A stretch of 64,000 bases of DNA from Kwoniella bestiolae CBS 10118 (Eukaryota; Basidiomycota; Tremellomycetes; Tremellales; Cryptococcaceae): assembly GCF_000512585.2 (NCBI RefSeq), contig NC_089241.1, positions 4,978,001-5,042,000 on the forward strand, given 5' to 3'. The notes beneath the pieces are model-generated. The model was not told where the DNA came from. It did not search any database and was given only the letters and a program-made list of their open reading frames with translations. Positions 1-12,322 of this stretch are shown piece by piece (the stretch's first letter is position 1; each line of letters opens with the position of its first letter). The translations under genes and the position numbers were made by a program.

Positions 1-806
1 ACCTTGAGAGTTTCTAGGGGGTTGTTGTTGGTAGAGTTCCTCGACGTATTTGACTGAGAATCTCAAGAAGTCACAGAGCTGGGAAAGTTAAAAAGACGGA
101 TTAGCTTCTGCTCCTTCGCAAATTCAAGCGACCGTGTATCCTCCTGCAATCCCGTCTTTTCGTGGAATTGAGCAGTGTGAGGCAGAACCCAAAACTCACC
201 TCAGCAGCAGCGTCAATCTCAGCTTGCCAAGCGTTCTTTCCCTGACCAAGCATGGTAGCAGCCATCAACTCGTACCTGTATTTACCAGCGATCAAGTCGG
301 CGGCTTTCAAGAAGATGGCGGCTTTGTCGGCCCAGGGGATCTCTTCCCATGCCTGTCGGGCTTCGAGGGCACCCTCGATGGCCTGGTTGACGACCTCGCT
401 GGAGGCGGCGTGGTAGGTGCAGAGGGGGTTGGCGTGGTCGTGGGGCATGAGTTGGGATTGGATGTCACCGGTTTTGACCTGTTAGTGTATTGTCAGTGAT
501 TCAACTCCTTGAAGACAGACAAAGCTAGGGAGAGGAACAGAAGGGTTACGATGTAGATGACATGCTCACCTCTTTACCGTTGATAACACAAGGAACCTCG
601 AATGGAGCGCTCTTAAGCATCTTGTCGACGGCAGCTTGGAGGCCCTTTCGCTCCTCACTACCAGCAGCGTAGTTTCTCTATGACACCACAACCTAGATAT
701 CAGCCACCCTCGCCTCGTTCGTTATGAGCTTGAAGAGAAGAGGGGTGCTCACCATTGGCTCATTGTCAATGACGGGGATTTTGAAAGAAGCGAGTTGAGA
801 GGTCAT
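1..806 (-). CDS. PUT2: delta-1-pyrroline-5-carboxylate dehydrogenase, N-terminal part (3' end outside window)
   Basis: NAD-dependent mitochondrial enzyme that oxidises P5C / glutamate semialdehyde to glutamate, the second step of proline catabolism. Only the 5' exons lie in the window. The first exon codes for MTSQLASFKIPVIDNEP and ends at about 753 with a GTGAGC donor. The next runs from RNYAAGSEERKGL to the VPCVINGKE region, followed by VKTGDIQSQLMPHDHANPL and then the AEIDAAAE / LCDFLRFSVKYVEEL stretch typical of class 4 ALDHs of the P5CDH type. The catalytic Cys and Glu regions are beyond the left edge. The ATG at 804-806 is preceded on its strand by a CT-rich leader. No lesion is seen in the visible part. 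Identification rests on the conserved N-terminal block and is strong; intron borders are by eye. Confidence 0.9.
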
Positions 807-1370
807 TTTGGCTTGTTATGCTAAGCTGTTTTCGAAGTGGAAGATACAATAGAATATAGATTGAATCAGAAAGAAGATAAAAGAAGAAAGGAAGAGAGAT
901 ACAGATACACCAGGATGATTAAATTTATCTACTTATACCAGCAGCATATATAACTCGCCTTTTTCCAATCCCAATCCAATACGAGTAATCAATCTCGCCT
1001 CTTTGAATCCTTTGCAATTGACGCAGATAACCGGTAACTTCGATCCAAAATCAAGGGTAATCTCACGGCACTGCCGACTGATCATCAGTATAAGCGCATT
1101 CACCCCACTACGCGCGCCTTCCATTACGACAAAACACGCATGCCTTTTTACGGGTTTTCCGCCGCTCACCCATTGGGAACTGCTTTAACGCCCTTCTATT
1201 CCACCATACCAGTTTATGACAATTATCCTGGCGCTTGGACCCATGTGGAGCTCAGAAGCGGAATGCTGAAACCGCGGGTTAGGCTATTCCAAACGAATCA
1301 ACGATCCATCGGGTTAATGATAAATCCGAAAATCCATTCGCACGTGAATGCTTTATGCATCACCGTCTAT
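807..1370. promoter_or_regulatory. intergenic: PUT2 upstream region and RIM13 3' flank
   Basis: Both flanking genes are on the minus strand. The part next to PUT2 is purine-rich on the plus strand, i.e. a CT-rich leader for PUT2. No supported gene or RNA was seen; the short open frames here have no recognisable protein. Confidence 0.5.
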
Positions 1371-4300
1371 TTATATTGATACAGGTTCAACAGTTATAGC
1401 TACATCCGACCAAACTTTCAACACCCATTTCGTTCTAATCGGTTCATAAGAGGACGGAACAAAGACGTAAACCCCTTGATCCAATTTCACTTTTCCCGTG
1501 GAGACTCCACTCAACGTATCGGCGTAAGGTCCAGTGGTACATATCTGTTCACCCAGTCCACCTCCAGTGGACCGACGGAAGATGGTCAGGTTGATAGAGG
1601 TTGATGAGGGTGTTGGGAGGTAGAGACGGGATCTAGAACATTCTTTCAGCTTGAGTTGTATGAACAACCAAAAAAATGAACGGGTAGCACTTACAGTACA
1701 GTCCCAGGCGAGGGCAAGATCACTGCTATCCTTGGGTTACGGTCGTATCCTCTAGCACTGGGTCGTCCTCCAGCGGAATGCTCGGTCCTACGAGGATGAT
1801 AAGCTTTGCTGGACTGTATGACGGGATTCAAGGCTCACCATGCACCATTGACGATTCTACTATACATGCCCGCTCCTTCAGCCGGTATGGGTGTTATGTC
1901 CACCGGCGCTGTCGACTCAAAAGACACGGTAAATGGCCCCGTATGATCAGGCTCGAATGACGAGACGACAAGAGTATAAGTCCCAGCTGGGATTAGATCC
2001 TGAAATCAGCTACTTAGGTCACGAGCGAACTCTAGTCTGACAGCTCACGATTGACAGATGGAATGTCACAGTATGTCATCCCATACGAATATGAGCCAGT
2101 ATCCGCGACAACCATATCTTCGCTGACGCTGCGCACCTCAATTGCATCAATACCCCACTTGAAAGACACGATCAGATATGACTCACTCAGATACCAACTC
2201 CCCCTTCCCCCATAGCAGCTTTACATTCCAAGCTCTCTCCTTCTCCCCTTGTAACGTTATCCTACCTTCGATACTCCCTCCTCTGGGTGGGGCTTGAAGA
2301 ACGACCTTGTACTGAGGGTTGAATATGTGAGTTGGATGTCCAGGATGTCCACCTGCATTTCGACTATTGAGAGATCCAGAAATGACCTGGGAGAAAGGCA
2401 TGGTCTGACTTATCCTATCTAATTTCAAGGTAGACCCATGAGAAGCGAAAGCCTTAAGCGTGAATCCAGTTTGGAAGTTGCCTCTGTCCCTGGCTGGGAT
2501 GATGAGTAATGATGACGTTGTCCGACGTAAGGGATATCGAACAAGGATGTGCATGTCGTTGGCGTAAGGGCTCTACAAAAACATTAGCCCATGTCCTACA
2601 GCCATACACACGGAAGAAGAGAGGTAAAACCTTCACATACCGTTTGGTCAGCCTTCTCAGGCCGTATCAGCCTTCCTGAGCCACTCCTATGACCATACTC
2701 CTCGAATACATGTAATGCTACATCATCCAACGGTCGATCCTTGCTCGTGATATGCTGCGACAGTAACACCCAGATTTCCTGGTCGTCTGATGAAGGGGCT
2801 GTGATTTGCAGACGATACTGAGGGTGGGTTGTTACGGCTGATCCGGACGGGGAGTAAGATTTCGGTTTAGGCCATGACCTGTGGTATCGAGGATGTTAGG
2901 GCTTGACCGAAACTAGGCAGCAGGAGGGAACGAGGTACATACCAATGCCTTGTGGCTACCATTGGCATAAGATCAGGCTTCCAGTTCAGATGTAAGGCCT
3001 CGAACTCTGAGCAGATTCTGTCCCAAGACATCGTGAAGGAGGTCGCACCAGGATCGAAAACGTCAACCAGTCGTTCACTGCCTTTATCTCGCAGTGCTAG
3101 ACCAAGAAGACTCAGCTACTTATCAGATTCTTATGCGATCACAACTCACCAACAACCCCATAAGCATGTAATCTAACCAAGCCTTCCGATACTTTCTCGC
3201 CCGTTCCAAGACTAATCTTGACTTCGCCCTGTTTCCACCTCTCAAAAATTCTTCTCCACTCCTTTTCTCTCTGAAAGCCTTCCTTAAAGCTTACACGCTC
3301 AGGTATCCATCCTGTATAAGCGTAGATATCAGGAGCAGGATTGGAACCTTTGATTGAGTACCCGCCAAAAGCCTTGAAATAACCTTTCAGAGCTAACGGT
3401 ATCCAAGGTGCACCGACGGATGCGGATGAAGAGGAATCGAAGGTATTTGCGGGATGACAAGTTGTATATAGGGGTTTAGGATCGGGCGTGTGAGGTAACA
3501 GCGAGTCAAACACAACCTATGATACATCCATCAGCTAGTGCACTTGATCTACCGTAGATGCCGAGCTGACTTACCTTGCGCCAAGCACCGTTGAGTAGCA
3601 ACTTCAAGACGTGTTTTCCATTCTCTGACCTCCTCGATCTGCCATCTTCGGACTTCGGGAACAAGTTTGCTCTATTGAGCTATATAGAGGTATCAGCCAC
3701 AGTAAGCAAGATATGCCTGATGGATTAATCGAGGAGAAGTTGTCGGTTTGCCAAGAAACTCACACCTTGGCCAAATTGTCTATCATGCTCCAGCCCTACT
3801 CCCATAGCAGCCACGACTGAGCAATCGGATACTGGTCCCTGCTTCAGTATCCATCTATCTTCTTGGCCATTCTCCGTCCATGACTGTATCGGCACATCTC
3901 TCCATCTTGGCTGGTGTATCAGTTGCTCCTCCGCCAAGTCAGGTTGTCTATCATCTATAAACTTCTCTCCTCGGAATTCACTGTCGCGTGGTTCACCGGT
4001 CCATACTGGGCATTCTATGTTGTTTATTCTAGATCCCCGTCTGATCACTGCAGACTCTTCCCCTTCATCGCCTATCTCCACTTTCCCCACCTGCCCACCT
4101 AAGCTTTCAATTCGATTCTTGATTTTCTCTGCTCGTTCCAACACCAACCTCCATTTCTTCCGTATATTCCCTACCTCAGTGAGAGGTACCAAGGAAGAAG
4201 CGAGTAGATGAGAGTATGATTCTCCGGCTGATATGTATGCTGGAAATGCTTTTTGTAGTGTGGGTAGTGGAGAGGCTATGGGTGATAGGCTGGAGAGGGA

Positions 4301-4546
4301 AGATTCGATTTGTATAGCTTTATTTGCTTGATCCTGTGGAAGATGGTCAGTGAGCTGATAGTCCATTTCAAGCAGCACATAGCTCACGGTAGCTTGCTTG
4401 AGACCTTGCTCGTATGTTTTGAATGACATTGACGAAGCACCTGATGGGATAGCGAGGCCGCTTGATGACAATGATTGGTATGACATATGTAGCTGTAAGC
4501 TAAGATGATATCGTTCAAGTGGAATTGTACTGCATCGCTCATTCAA
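1371..4546 (-). CDS. RIM13: PalB/Rim13-type calpain-like cysteine protease
   Basis: Cytosolic calpain-7-like protease of the alkaline pH-response (Rim/Pal) pathway, which in fungi is recruited to ESCRT-III on membranes and cleaves the transcription factor Rim101/PacC. The N-terminal exon has a helical MIT-like region (from SFKTYEQGLKQA to about KNRIESLGG) interrupted by a short in-frame intron near 4336-4389. The catalytic Cys lies in GPVSDCSVVAAM. Next come LLNGAWRKVVFDSLLP, the substrate-groove block GYSIKGSNPAPDIYAYTGW, the catalytic His in LHAYGVV, then FDPG...SWDRICSEF...LHLNWKPDLMP, and C-terminal calpain domain III-like modules. At least seven exons. The start at 4546 is the longest frame; MSYQSLSS just inside it is an alternative. 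The usual Asn-Pro-Trp box after the catalytic His is not visible (see findings). Divergent from the gene at 4849. Confidence 0.88.
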
Positions 4547-4848
4547 CTGGATTGTAAACAGTCAATCGGTCCGGGAGATACGGCAACGATTGCGGGGTAA
4601 GGGCCCAAAACACGTGGATCACAATGCGGGGTAAATGGATTTATCGAAGCTAGGACCTCTGGAGTCTCACTCACTTTGTTGATCTCCCTCTTTCTCTCAT
4701 CAGATTATCTGTCATCCATCGTCATCACTCTTCCCTCTCACGCCGGTGTCGATATCGACCAAGACACCCAAAGGAACTCCGAGGTCACTCGCTTAGCTCC
4801 CATCAGACTAAAACGAGGAACGAGGGTCACCAAGTCGAACAGTGAGAC
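4547..4848. promoter_or_regulatory. shared divergent upstream region, RIM13 / pseudouridine catabolism gene
   Basis: About 300 bases separate the two divergent start codons, so both promoters and leaders must lie here. The right half is CT-rich, as expected for a leader of the plus-strand gene. No specific site is claimed. Confidence 0.5.
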
Positions 4849-7800
4849 ATGTCATTGTTGACTCGAGGATTGCTTGGAGCTGGAGTGAGAGCAAGAGCAA
4901 GAGCAAGAGGGAAGGAACTGAGCGTCAACCAGCTGTCTCAGTTGAACATTAGCGGCAAAAGGAGTGTATATGATCTCACGAGAGGTAAACAACTATGGGT
5001 ATGTGACTGCTTGTCCATCAATCAATCAATTAATTATCTCTTCTTTCCCTTCTTCATCAATCAATCAATCATCATCAGCTATCTTTCCCCCTTGATCTTG
5101 CAATCATCATAAATATACTGATCGTCACAAAATGTTCCAGGGTGACCGCCTCATCCTCTCCGAAGAAGTCCACGATGCCTTGTCAACTTCCAAACCAATC
5201 GTAGCTTTAGAAAGCGCTATAATAACCCACGGAATGCCTCATCCCACCAATTACTCCACTGCCAACTCGTTGGAAAAGATAATTAGATCCAAAGGTTCCA
5301 TCCCAGCTACCATCGCTCTTATCAATGGGAAAGTACATGTCGGCCTCACCGAATCTGAATTGATCCAACTCTCCGATCCCCAGTCGAAAATTTCCCAGGG
5401 AGCTGTCAAAGTTTCAAGAAGGGATTTAGGACCGGTGATTTCGCTCGAGAAGACTGGTGGGACCACTGTAGCTGGGACGATGTATGTTGCTGAGAGTTTG
5501 GGTATCAAGGTGTTTGTGACGGGTGGGATTGGGGGTGTACATCGAGGTGCTGAGAGCAGTGGGTATTCCATCCTCTTGACCAAGCTGTCTTTTCGACGCA
5601 GCGGTCTATTCTGCTTATTTAGCTCATTAGAGACGCTGACATCCATTTCACATAGCCATGGACATCTCAGCAGACCTCCTCGAACTCGGACGAACACCCA
5701 TGGCAGTCTTCTGTGCAGGAGCAAAATCGATACTGGATATACCTCGAACATTGGAGGTATTGGAAACCCAAGGCGTATGCGTCGCTTCATATGGTGACAA
5801 GCAAGACTTTCCAGCTTTCTACACCCCTTCCTCGGGATGCCAGGTTAGTTTTGGGAAATGGGTATATCCTGTGCAAAGTGGCGGAAAAGCTGACGTGAGA
5901 TTGTCATCTTTGCCTTTACAGAGTCCATGGAGAGTAGGTGATGCCGATGCTGCAGCCAGATTGATATGTAAGCTTTCCAGCTCCTTCCAACAAGGTATAA
6001 ACGGAAGACGAGGCATAAGCTGATGTGAGATTCTGGATTCAGATACCCAACTTTCCCTTCCTATCAAACTCGCTACTCTCCTCGGTGTGCCTATACCGTC
6101 CGAGCACGCCGAAGCTGGAGCAGAAGTACAGAAGTCCGTCGAGCAAGCAGTACGAGAGAGTGTGGAGCTGGGTATCGATAAAAGAGGGAAAGAGGTCACA
6201 CCATGGCTGTTGAAGAGGGTAGGGGAGTTGACAGGTGGGAAAGCGTTAGGTCTGAGTAAGCTGGTTTGCCATTGATTTCCGTCAAGCGTAGGAGCTCACG
6301 ATATGGTTGCAGATGTCAACCTTATCGAAAATAACGCTCGAATCGGTGCAGAAGTGGCCGTGAAGCTTTCGGAGATGTACAAATTAGAAGCTGAAAATGG
6401 GAAAGGGGATGCATTGAGATACCTTTACTCTCCACCCAACTCCCACTCACCTCACAAAGCTACTATTGCCTCTACTCAACTCAGTCAGGCTCAGAATACT
6501 TCATCTCCCACCACGACTGGAACACAGGAAACGATCATACCTACCCAATCCTCCAAATCGACTGTCATACCCACGCCTACTTCCGAATTCACCTTGCCCA
6601 GACCTACAGTACTGGTATTCGGGTCGGCAGCTATCGACCTCACCTCAACTTCACCTCACACTCTGGAACCTAGAACGACCACGCCTGGAACAGTATTCGT
6701 CTCCCCAGGTGGAGTAGGAAGGAACATTGCCGAAGCTGCTCAAAACCTCTTACCTGATCATGCTGTCCAGCTCATCTCGGCATTCGGAACTAACCCCTCT
6801 GATATCGCTTCATCTCATCACCACGACCAAATTCCCTCAAACACACTGATTACCTCTGGCGAGAATGTAGAGGAACCGGATTCCTTTGGGAAATTATTGA
6901 TGCTTGAACTTGCCGCTGCTGGACTGAGGACTGATGGGTTGGTTGGTAAATCTGGAAAATCAACTGCAGTGTGCAGTTTGACGTTGGAGAAGAACGGGGA
7001 TTTGGTAGCTGGAGTGGCTGATATGGGGATCGTGGAGACGTTGTCTCCTGATTCTGTGAGCAACCACCTTTGTTGACGGAGCATCAGTGAAGCGTTGATA
7101 ATTTAGGAGTTAGCTAATCATTTTATCCCCTCCTGGCTCGGTAGATTGAGGAGATCATCCGAGAACGATTGCCTAGAATGGTCGTATTCGATTGCAATCT
7201 CACTGAAAATGTAATTCGAGCTATCTTGAAGACTTGTGGAGAGTTGAGCATACCGAGTGAGTTTGAGCTGGACCTGAACGATGCTTGATTTTTAGATCTA
7301 TTAGAAACCTAGACGCATACTCATGCTTGTTCTCGACGTCATAGCATTCTGCGATCCAACCTCCTTGCCCAAGATACCCCGACTCTCCTCCTCCCTCTTA
7401 TCGTTATTACCTTCCTCCCTCTCGGACCCTCGTCCGTTGACCAATATCTCACCTAACATCCTCGAACTCGATCACCTGTACAATCTCATCGGTACTCTGT
7501 CGGAAAGATCCGATGAGCTTGAGAGTAGGTCGTGGGAGTACATCAACTCGTTGAATCTGGGGTACGACTGGCGAGGCAAGCTCGAATCGTTCCTCAATGG
7601 AGAGGGGAGAGAATGGATAAGAGAGAAGGGGATAGTACCCAAGATGATCAGGTTATTACCCTTCATATCAAGCTTCTGGCTCAAAGTCTCCAGTAAAGGG
7701 TTAATCCATCTTGAACTTACCTCTTCCCCTTCCTCCACAGGAAGCGAAGGAAAGGGAGATGGGATAATATACAAGATTGATAATGCCAAATATCACCCTG

Positions 7801-8009
7801 AGAAACACCTCGTACTGAAACATTATCCTCCGCCTGATATCGACCAGGATGAAATTGTCAGTACGACCGGAGCGGGAGATACGCTCGTTGGAGGGTTGGT
7901 AGCTGGTTTGGTGGATGGTCAATCCACATCGACACCGCAAGATGTTTGGGTGGGGGAGGCTTTGCAAGGGGTTAAGAGAAGTCTGAAGAGTCGAAGAGCG
8001 GTTGGATAA
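4849..8009 (+). CDS. bifunctional pseudouridine-5'-phosphate glycosidase / PfkB-family pseudouridine kinase
   Basis: Predicted to degrade pseudouridine: the PfkB half phosphorylates it and the IndA/PsuG half cleaves the C-C glycosidic bond to uracil and ribose 5-phosphate. The first exon (MSLLTRGLLGAG...) has many Arg and few acidic residues, which suggests a mitochondrial presequence. After an intron comes the PsuG fold: IVALESAIITHGMPHPTN, VFVTGGIGGVHRGAE, TPMAVFCAGAKSILDIPRT, SPWRVGDADAAARLI, IPSEHAEAG and VNLIENNARIGAEVAVKLS. A Ser/Thr/Pro-rich linker follows, then the kinase: VLVFGSAAIDLT, VSPGGVGRNIAEAAQNL, and the PfkB signature VSTTGAGDTLVGGLVAGL with the catalytic Asp. About seven introns. 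Bacteria encode the two activities separately (psuG, psuK); fused proteins are known in fungi. No lesion seen. Confidence 0.9.
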
Positions 8010-8597
8010 CTTAGCTCTTCTGCGAAGATGTGTGTGACAATAGCGGTTTGAGAATATCATATACCATATCTACATTATATATAGCATCAAGATATCCATA
8101 GTGGCTAGTGGGAGCTGGACATAATCGGGTGGAAATACATGCGTGCTCATACAGAGTGGAGCATGAAGGAAAGGAGCAAAAGTGCGATACAAGGAAAGTC
8201 TTGCTATGCTTGGGAATATCGAATATCATCTCCAAATCTGGATCTCACAACAACTAATATCTATCTTTATGCGTATCATATCATACCTTTGCTTGTTGTA
8301 CATTACATATGCCATACCATAACATACTTTGTTAGTTAATCTAAACAAAATATAATGTATACTCTTATCTGTTTACATCGTGTATCTCTCAGTAGCCCAG
8401 AGCACCCTGCACATGATATGCCACCTTCATGAATCGATAGTGAACATGCATGAAACTACAATCATCAGCTAACAGAAATTCGTTCTCGAAACGTAAATAT
8501 CAAATCTACTTTCATCCTCCTAAACGAGTAATTACAGAACGTCCTACTACATCTCGTCTGCTCCATGTTCCAAGCGAGCGCGAAGACCGATGAGCCT
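8010..8597. other. convergent 3' flanks, no gene seen
   Basis: Lies between the stop of the pseudouridine gene and the stop of the minus-strand gene that follows. AT-rich, with ATATC/CATATC-type runs typical of 3' untranslated regions. No supported gene. Confidence 0.5.
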
Positions 8598-10093
8598 CTA
8601 TGAAGCGTCCTCCGCATCACTCTCCTCGATATCACTTTCATTGGCGGTCCTAGGCTTCCTCTCATCTCGAGGCTTGTGGGGTTTGCTTCCCGATGAAGAG
8701 ATTCGTCTAGCGGGGTTGGCAGGGAACAGTTCAGGAAGGGAAGAAACGTCCTTTTGGGTGGGTTTGTAACCGTTTTCAGCACCGATGGCGGATCTAACAA
8801 TGAATTATAAACCATTATCAGTTTCTCGAATCCGCTACAATCGATCCAGCGGACTGAGCGCGGAGCAGTCAAAGTACGTACCTGGTCCAGAACAACAAAG
8901 CCTGAAGGACACTAGGTCTCTCCGCATCATACTCTAAGATAGGCGAGGTCCAACCGTGCGTTCGATCCTCGTTGAAATAACCGAAAGTCCATCGTTGCCA
9001 ATCTGTCAAAACGTAGTAATGACATCCTAGTCGCTTGGCGGCATTGTACGATCGGGACCAGTACCATGATGCTTTGGATTTGGTGTTGTATTTGTATGGG
9101 CCCTATGTATGTTATGTTCGATTGAATCAGCGCAGTCACGAATGGGGCGAACCTGACGAATCGGTACGTACAGTCACGATGTATTCCTTCCAGTCTGCTG
9201 AAGTGAATGCGGAGGAATTGATAGTTCTGATAACGAGTCTGACGTCGTCAGAACCGCCTTTTGTGAGAAGGAATTCACCGGATCCTACAGCCCAGATATT
9301 TATTAGCTATATAGCCCTTGCCTTTTCTCGTGAATCCAGCGCGGTCGATTGAGTCATTCAGAAGCTTATCAAACCACCCCACTCACCCAAAGGAGACTTA
9401 TTAAATTTGAAAGTCCAAGGTTTAGTCTTGTAATCAGGTTTGAGCGGTTTCGATTCCCCCGACCCATCCACACCTCCATCGGACTCGTACCCTGCTCGAT
9501 CGAGCGCTTGGGCATCGTAGACGAACTTGAAGTCCTCTGGATCCGAGTCAAGAGCAGTGAGGACACTGGAGGTGGCTAAGAGGGGAATTGATGAGAGGGC
9601 TGGGTGTTTGGAGGATGGAGAAAGAATCAGCTCAAATTCTACCAGCAAAGACTGTTGGGAAGGGTCGAGCTCACCTTTTTGCAAGTCACTGGGTGTTTTG
9701 AGAGGATTGGGAAGAGTGTTCAAAGCTGCTACGAATTTGGGGTACTTGTAGTGCGGGTGAGGGGTGATAGGCTCTGTGGGGAGGGTTTTGAAGACTGGAG
9801 AGAGCCGAGCGCTTGTCAGCCTGAAATCTTGCACGACGTAGTGAGTTATAAAATGGAAAAGCACGGAGCGAGTAAAACACAATAAAAAGATAATATCAAG
9901 GTCGATGATGAACAAAAGGATGCTCACACTTGGTCACCTCTTCATCGAAATTCTCAATCTCTTGAACACCCTTCAGATCCCCACTGAACTCTGCTCTAGG
10001 TCCCGTACCACCCGTTCCGGGAGGGTACTGTTCTCTCAAATGAGGGAGAGGGGAGGAGAGATATTTGTTGAGATCGAGAGGTGGTTGAGGCAT
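8598..10093 (-). CDS. conserved hypothetical protein, YYVLTDWQRWTFGYF motif
   Basis: Function not recognised. Five exons can be traced. Exon 1 (MPQPPLDLNKYLSSPLPHL) ends near 9927. Exon 2 holds FKTLPTEPITPHPHYKYPKF to KTKPWTFKFNKSPLG. Exon 3 reads GSGEFLLTKGGSDDVRLVIR...WKEYIV. Exon 4 holds KSKASWYWSRSYNAAKRLG, HYYVLTDWQRWTFGYFNE and ERPSVLQALLFWTR. The last exon has an acidic, Lys/Arg-rich tail (KPRDERKPRTANESDIEESD). The alternation of charged helix and hydrophobic strand followed by a Trp/Phe-rich block resembles basidiomycete orphan proteins I have seen without a named domain; a PD-(D/E)XK-like fold is a guess only. No signal peptide or membrane segment. The stop is fixed at 8598-8600. 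Confidence 0.75.
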
Positions 10094-10735
10094 TTTGTAA
10101 GGTATGTGATCTTCTTCTCTGTTATTTGATGTTCTCGAGTAAGGGAGCTGACGTGAACAAAGGTGTGGTAGGGAGGCGAACTGATGATGATGAGGATGTT
10201 ACTGTTTAAATAGCTGGATGTGGGGTTAAGGATGGTTGATGATGTGCCGGGTCGGGATCCCCGTGTGAGTTGATCCTATAGTGTATGACTCCGGTTAACG
10301 TATCACCGGGACTCCACATTTTCACACACTGATCAAGATCCGATTACACCCGATCAAAACACATCACTCCCCTTCGCTTGCATCGGAGTGGACTGCCAGT
10401 GTGAGAACGAACGTTGGTGATGGTGATGATGATGATGACGGAATTCACATGGAGGAGGAGGGAACATGATGTGTGTGATACCGCTGACTTGATAACAGAC
10501 GACGCTGTCTTCAGGAATATCCCATACACGATGGGATACAGGCATATCACAACCGAGTGGGGTGATATGACTATCTGAGTAGATCGTGCTCGGTCTCAGT
10601 GATCCATACCGAAGGTACAGTTTGTCCCTGCGGATATTGGTGGGTCCTGAAGTATCGCGGATCAAATCTGATTTTCAGGCATGTCCACAAATTCACTCAA
10701 GTTTTTGTCCTACGGTTTTCTTTTACTACACAGAA
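10094..10735. other. intergenic with short CAT/GAT triplet run
   Basis: Upstream region of the minus-strand gene ending at 8598 and 3' flank of the AN1-kinase pseudogene. Contains a GGTGAT/GATGAT triplet run near 10416-10438. No gene supported. Confidence 0.45.
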
Positions 10736-12322
10736 TCAATCTTTCTTCAACAGGAACTTCAACCCTTCATCATCCTTGTACTGCTCCTTCTTCGCCTCTA
10801 TCCATTCCTCAATATTTTGAGGTTGATTGACTTGATGGTCCGTCAAGCCAAGAAAAGCCCTTTCAAGTGCATTGACCAACTTGATACTGATGCCATTCTC
10901 CCGGAACAGATCCACTAGACGATGGTATTTCCTTCCTATTCCGACGTACTCCGCAAGGTCAGGTCGGCCTCTTGAGGTGTACTCCTCGATCATGGCTTGT
11001 TCGCGATGTGACAGAACGTCGTTCTTCCCTTTGTGGTATTCCTCCGGGACGAATCCATTGGGCGCGGCGAAAGCTTCTTCTTTGTTGATTGTGTATGCCC
11101 TGTATTGACACTTGTCAGCTTCTCATTCATTGGGAGAAGGATGGCCCGCCTTGGCAGGACTCACCATTCCCAATCAAGAATGCCTGTGACCTTACCATCC
11201 TCTTCTGCTCGGATATGATCGTACCTATCATCATCGTGCTTAATGTAGAATGGACCAGGGTTATCTAATTCCTCGCAGTTCTTGACTAATTCCTTGGTCA
11301 TTAGAAGAATAAGATATTAATAGATTTCCCTTTTAGAAGTGCAGTAATTATGGGACAAGATCAAAGCAATCCTGTTATCAATGGTAGCGACCCATCTCTC
11401 TTTTGCGGTATGGAAGGGTCCATGGTAATATGGTGGGATGGTCATGATGGGATCGCGCTCGATGAGTGCACCAACAATGATATCTCGGTTATCGGCGAAA
11501 GAGAGCGAACCGACCTTGCCGAAGTTGACTTTTTCCATTTTGATGAACCAATCGACGATGCCGTTGATATGTTGAAGGGATGTGTCGTCCAAAGGCGAAT
11601 GGCGGGTATAATGGTTCACGAACGGTCGCCACATGTCACCGGGAAGCCAATCTTGATAGCAGTAAAGGAGTTTTGGGTGGACTAAGGATGGACGAATGAT
11701 GAGTAGCAATACAAAAAGTAAGGGCAGAGGGTGTGATGAACTCACGTTTGCTGTCCACCGGCCTACTGTATGCGAAAGGAACAGGTACACCCCCCTTGTT
11801 CAACGCTTGATTGGTAGCTACTTCACTTTGGAAATTGATCTTCAAGGGCTCATCTGGATATAAGTGAGCTGCCCGTCGACGGATTCGCATCATCAGAGGT
11901 TCAGCATCCTTGAATTCTATCTTCACATGAAAGTTGCACGAGCCCCTGAAGTTACCGATGAAGTCTCTCCAATGATCCGGAATGAGAACCTGATCCACCT
12001 GATGACCTGATCTAATCTTCTCCGCTTCAGCCTTGATGAGGTCCCGATCAAGAAGTCGCATCATCTGGGAGATCTGAAGCCGGCACGCATCGGTCAGATT
12101 TAGACATTGCGGGTGAGTGAAGGGCGCGCACCTCGGGCTGGTACCAGTCTTCTATACCATGAGATACGAATTCATCGTCGGGATGCAGACCATCATGGCA
12201 TCCGTGGTCCTTATGATGTTGATAACAGAAACGGCCATAGCACATCTGACATTTGATGTCGAGTCGAGAATCAGAGCTTGGTAGATGCAATTAGGTATCT
12301 GACAATTTATGAACGACATGTT
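10736..12322 (-). pseudogene. AN1 zinc finger-APH kinase family, copy A, disrupted
   Basis: Same exon order as the intact copy at 12745-14412. Two inactivating changes are visible. (1) The ATG at 12320-12322 opens MSFINCQIPNCIYQALIL, but a 5-bp tandem duplication (GTCGA twice, about 12258-12267) throws the AN1 finger out of frame; dropping one repeat unit restores agreement with the paralogue across the junction. (2) In the kinase domain, after HNYCTSKREIY, an in-frame TAA stands at 11317-11319 where copy B has Glu; the frame beyond it continues with good similarity through VKNCEELDNPGPFYIKHDDDR to GILDWEW. The C-terminal exon (IEEYTSRGRPDLAEYV to KFLLKKD) is open. Translation from an inner ATG near 12290 would skip the first lesion but not the second. 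Sequencing error at both sites is the alternative. Confidence 0.85.
12258..12267 (-). repeat. 5-bp tandem duplication disrupting AN1 finger of copy A
   Basis: GTCGAGTCGA on the plus strand. It lies between the codons for the CIYQALIL part and the KCQMCYGRFC part of the zinc finger; without one unit the two parts are in one frame. Confidence 0.8.
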
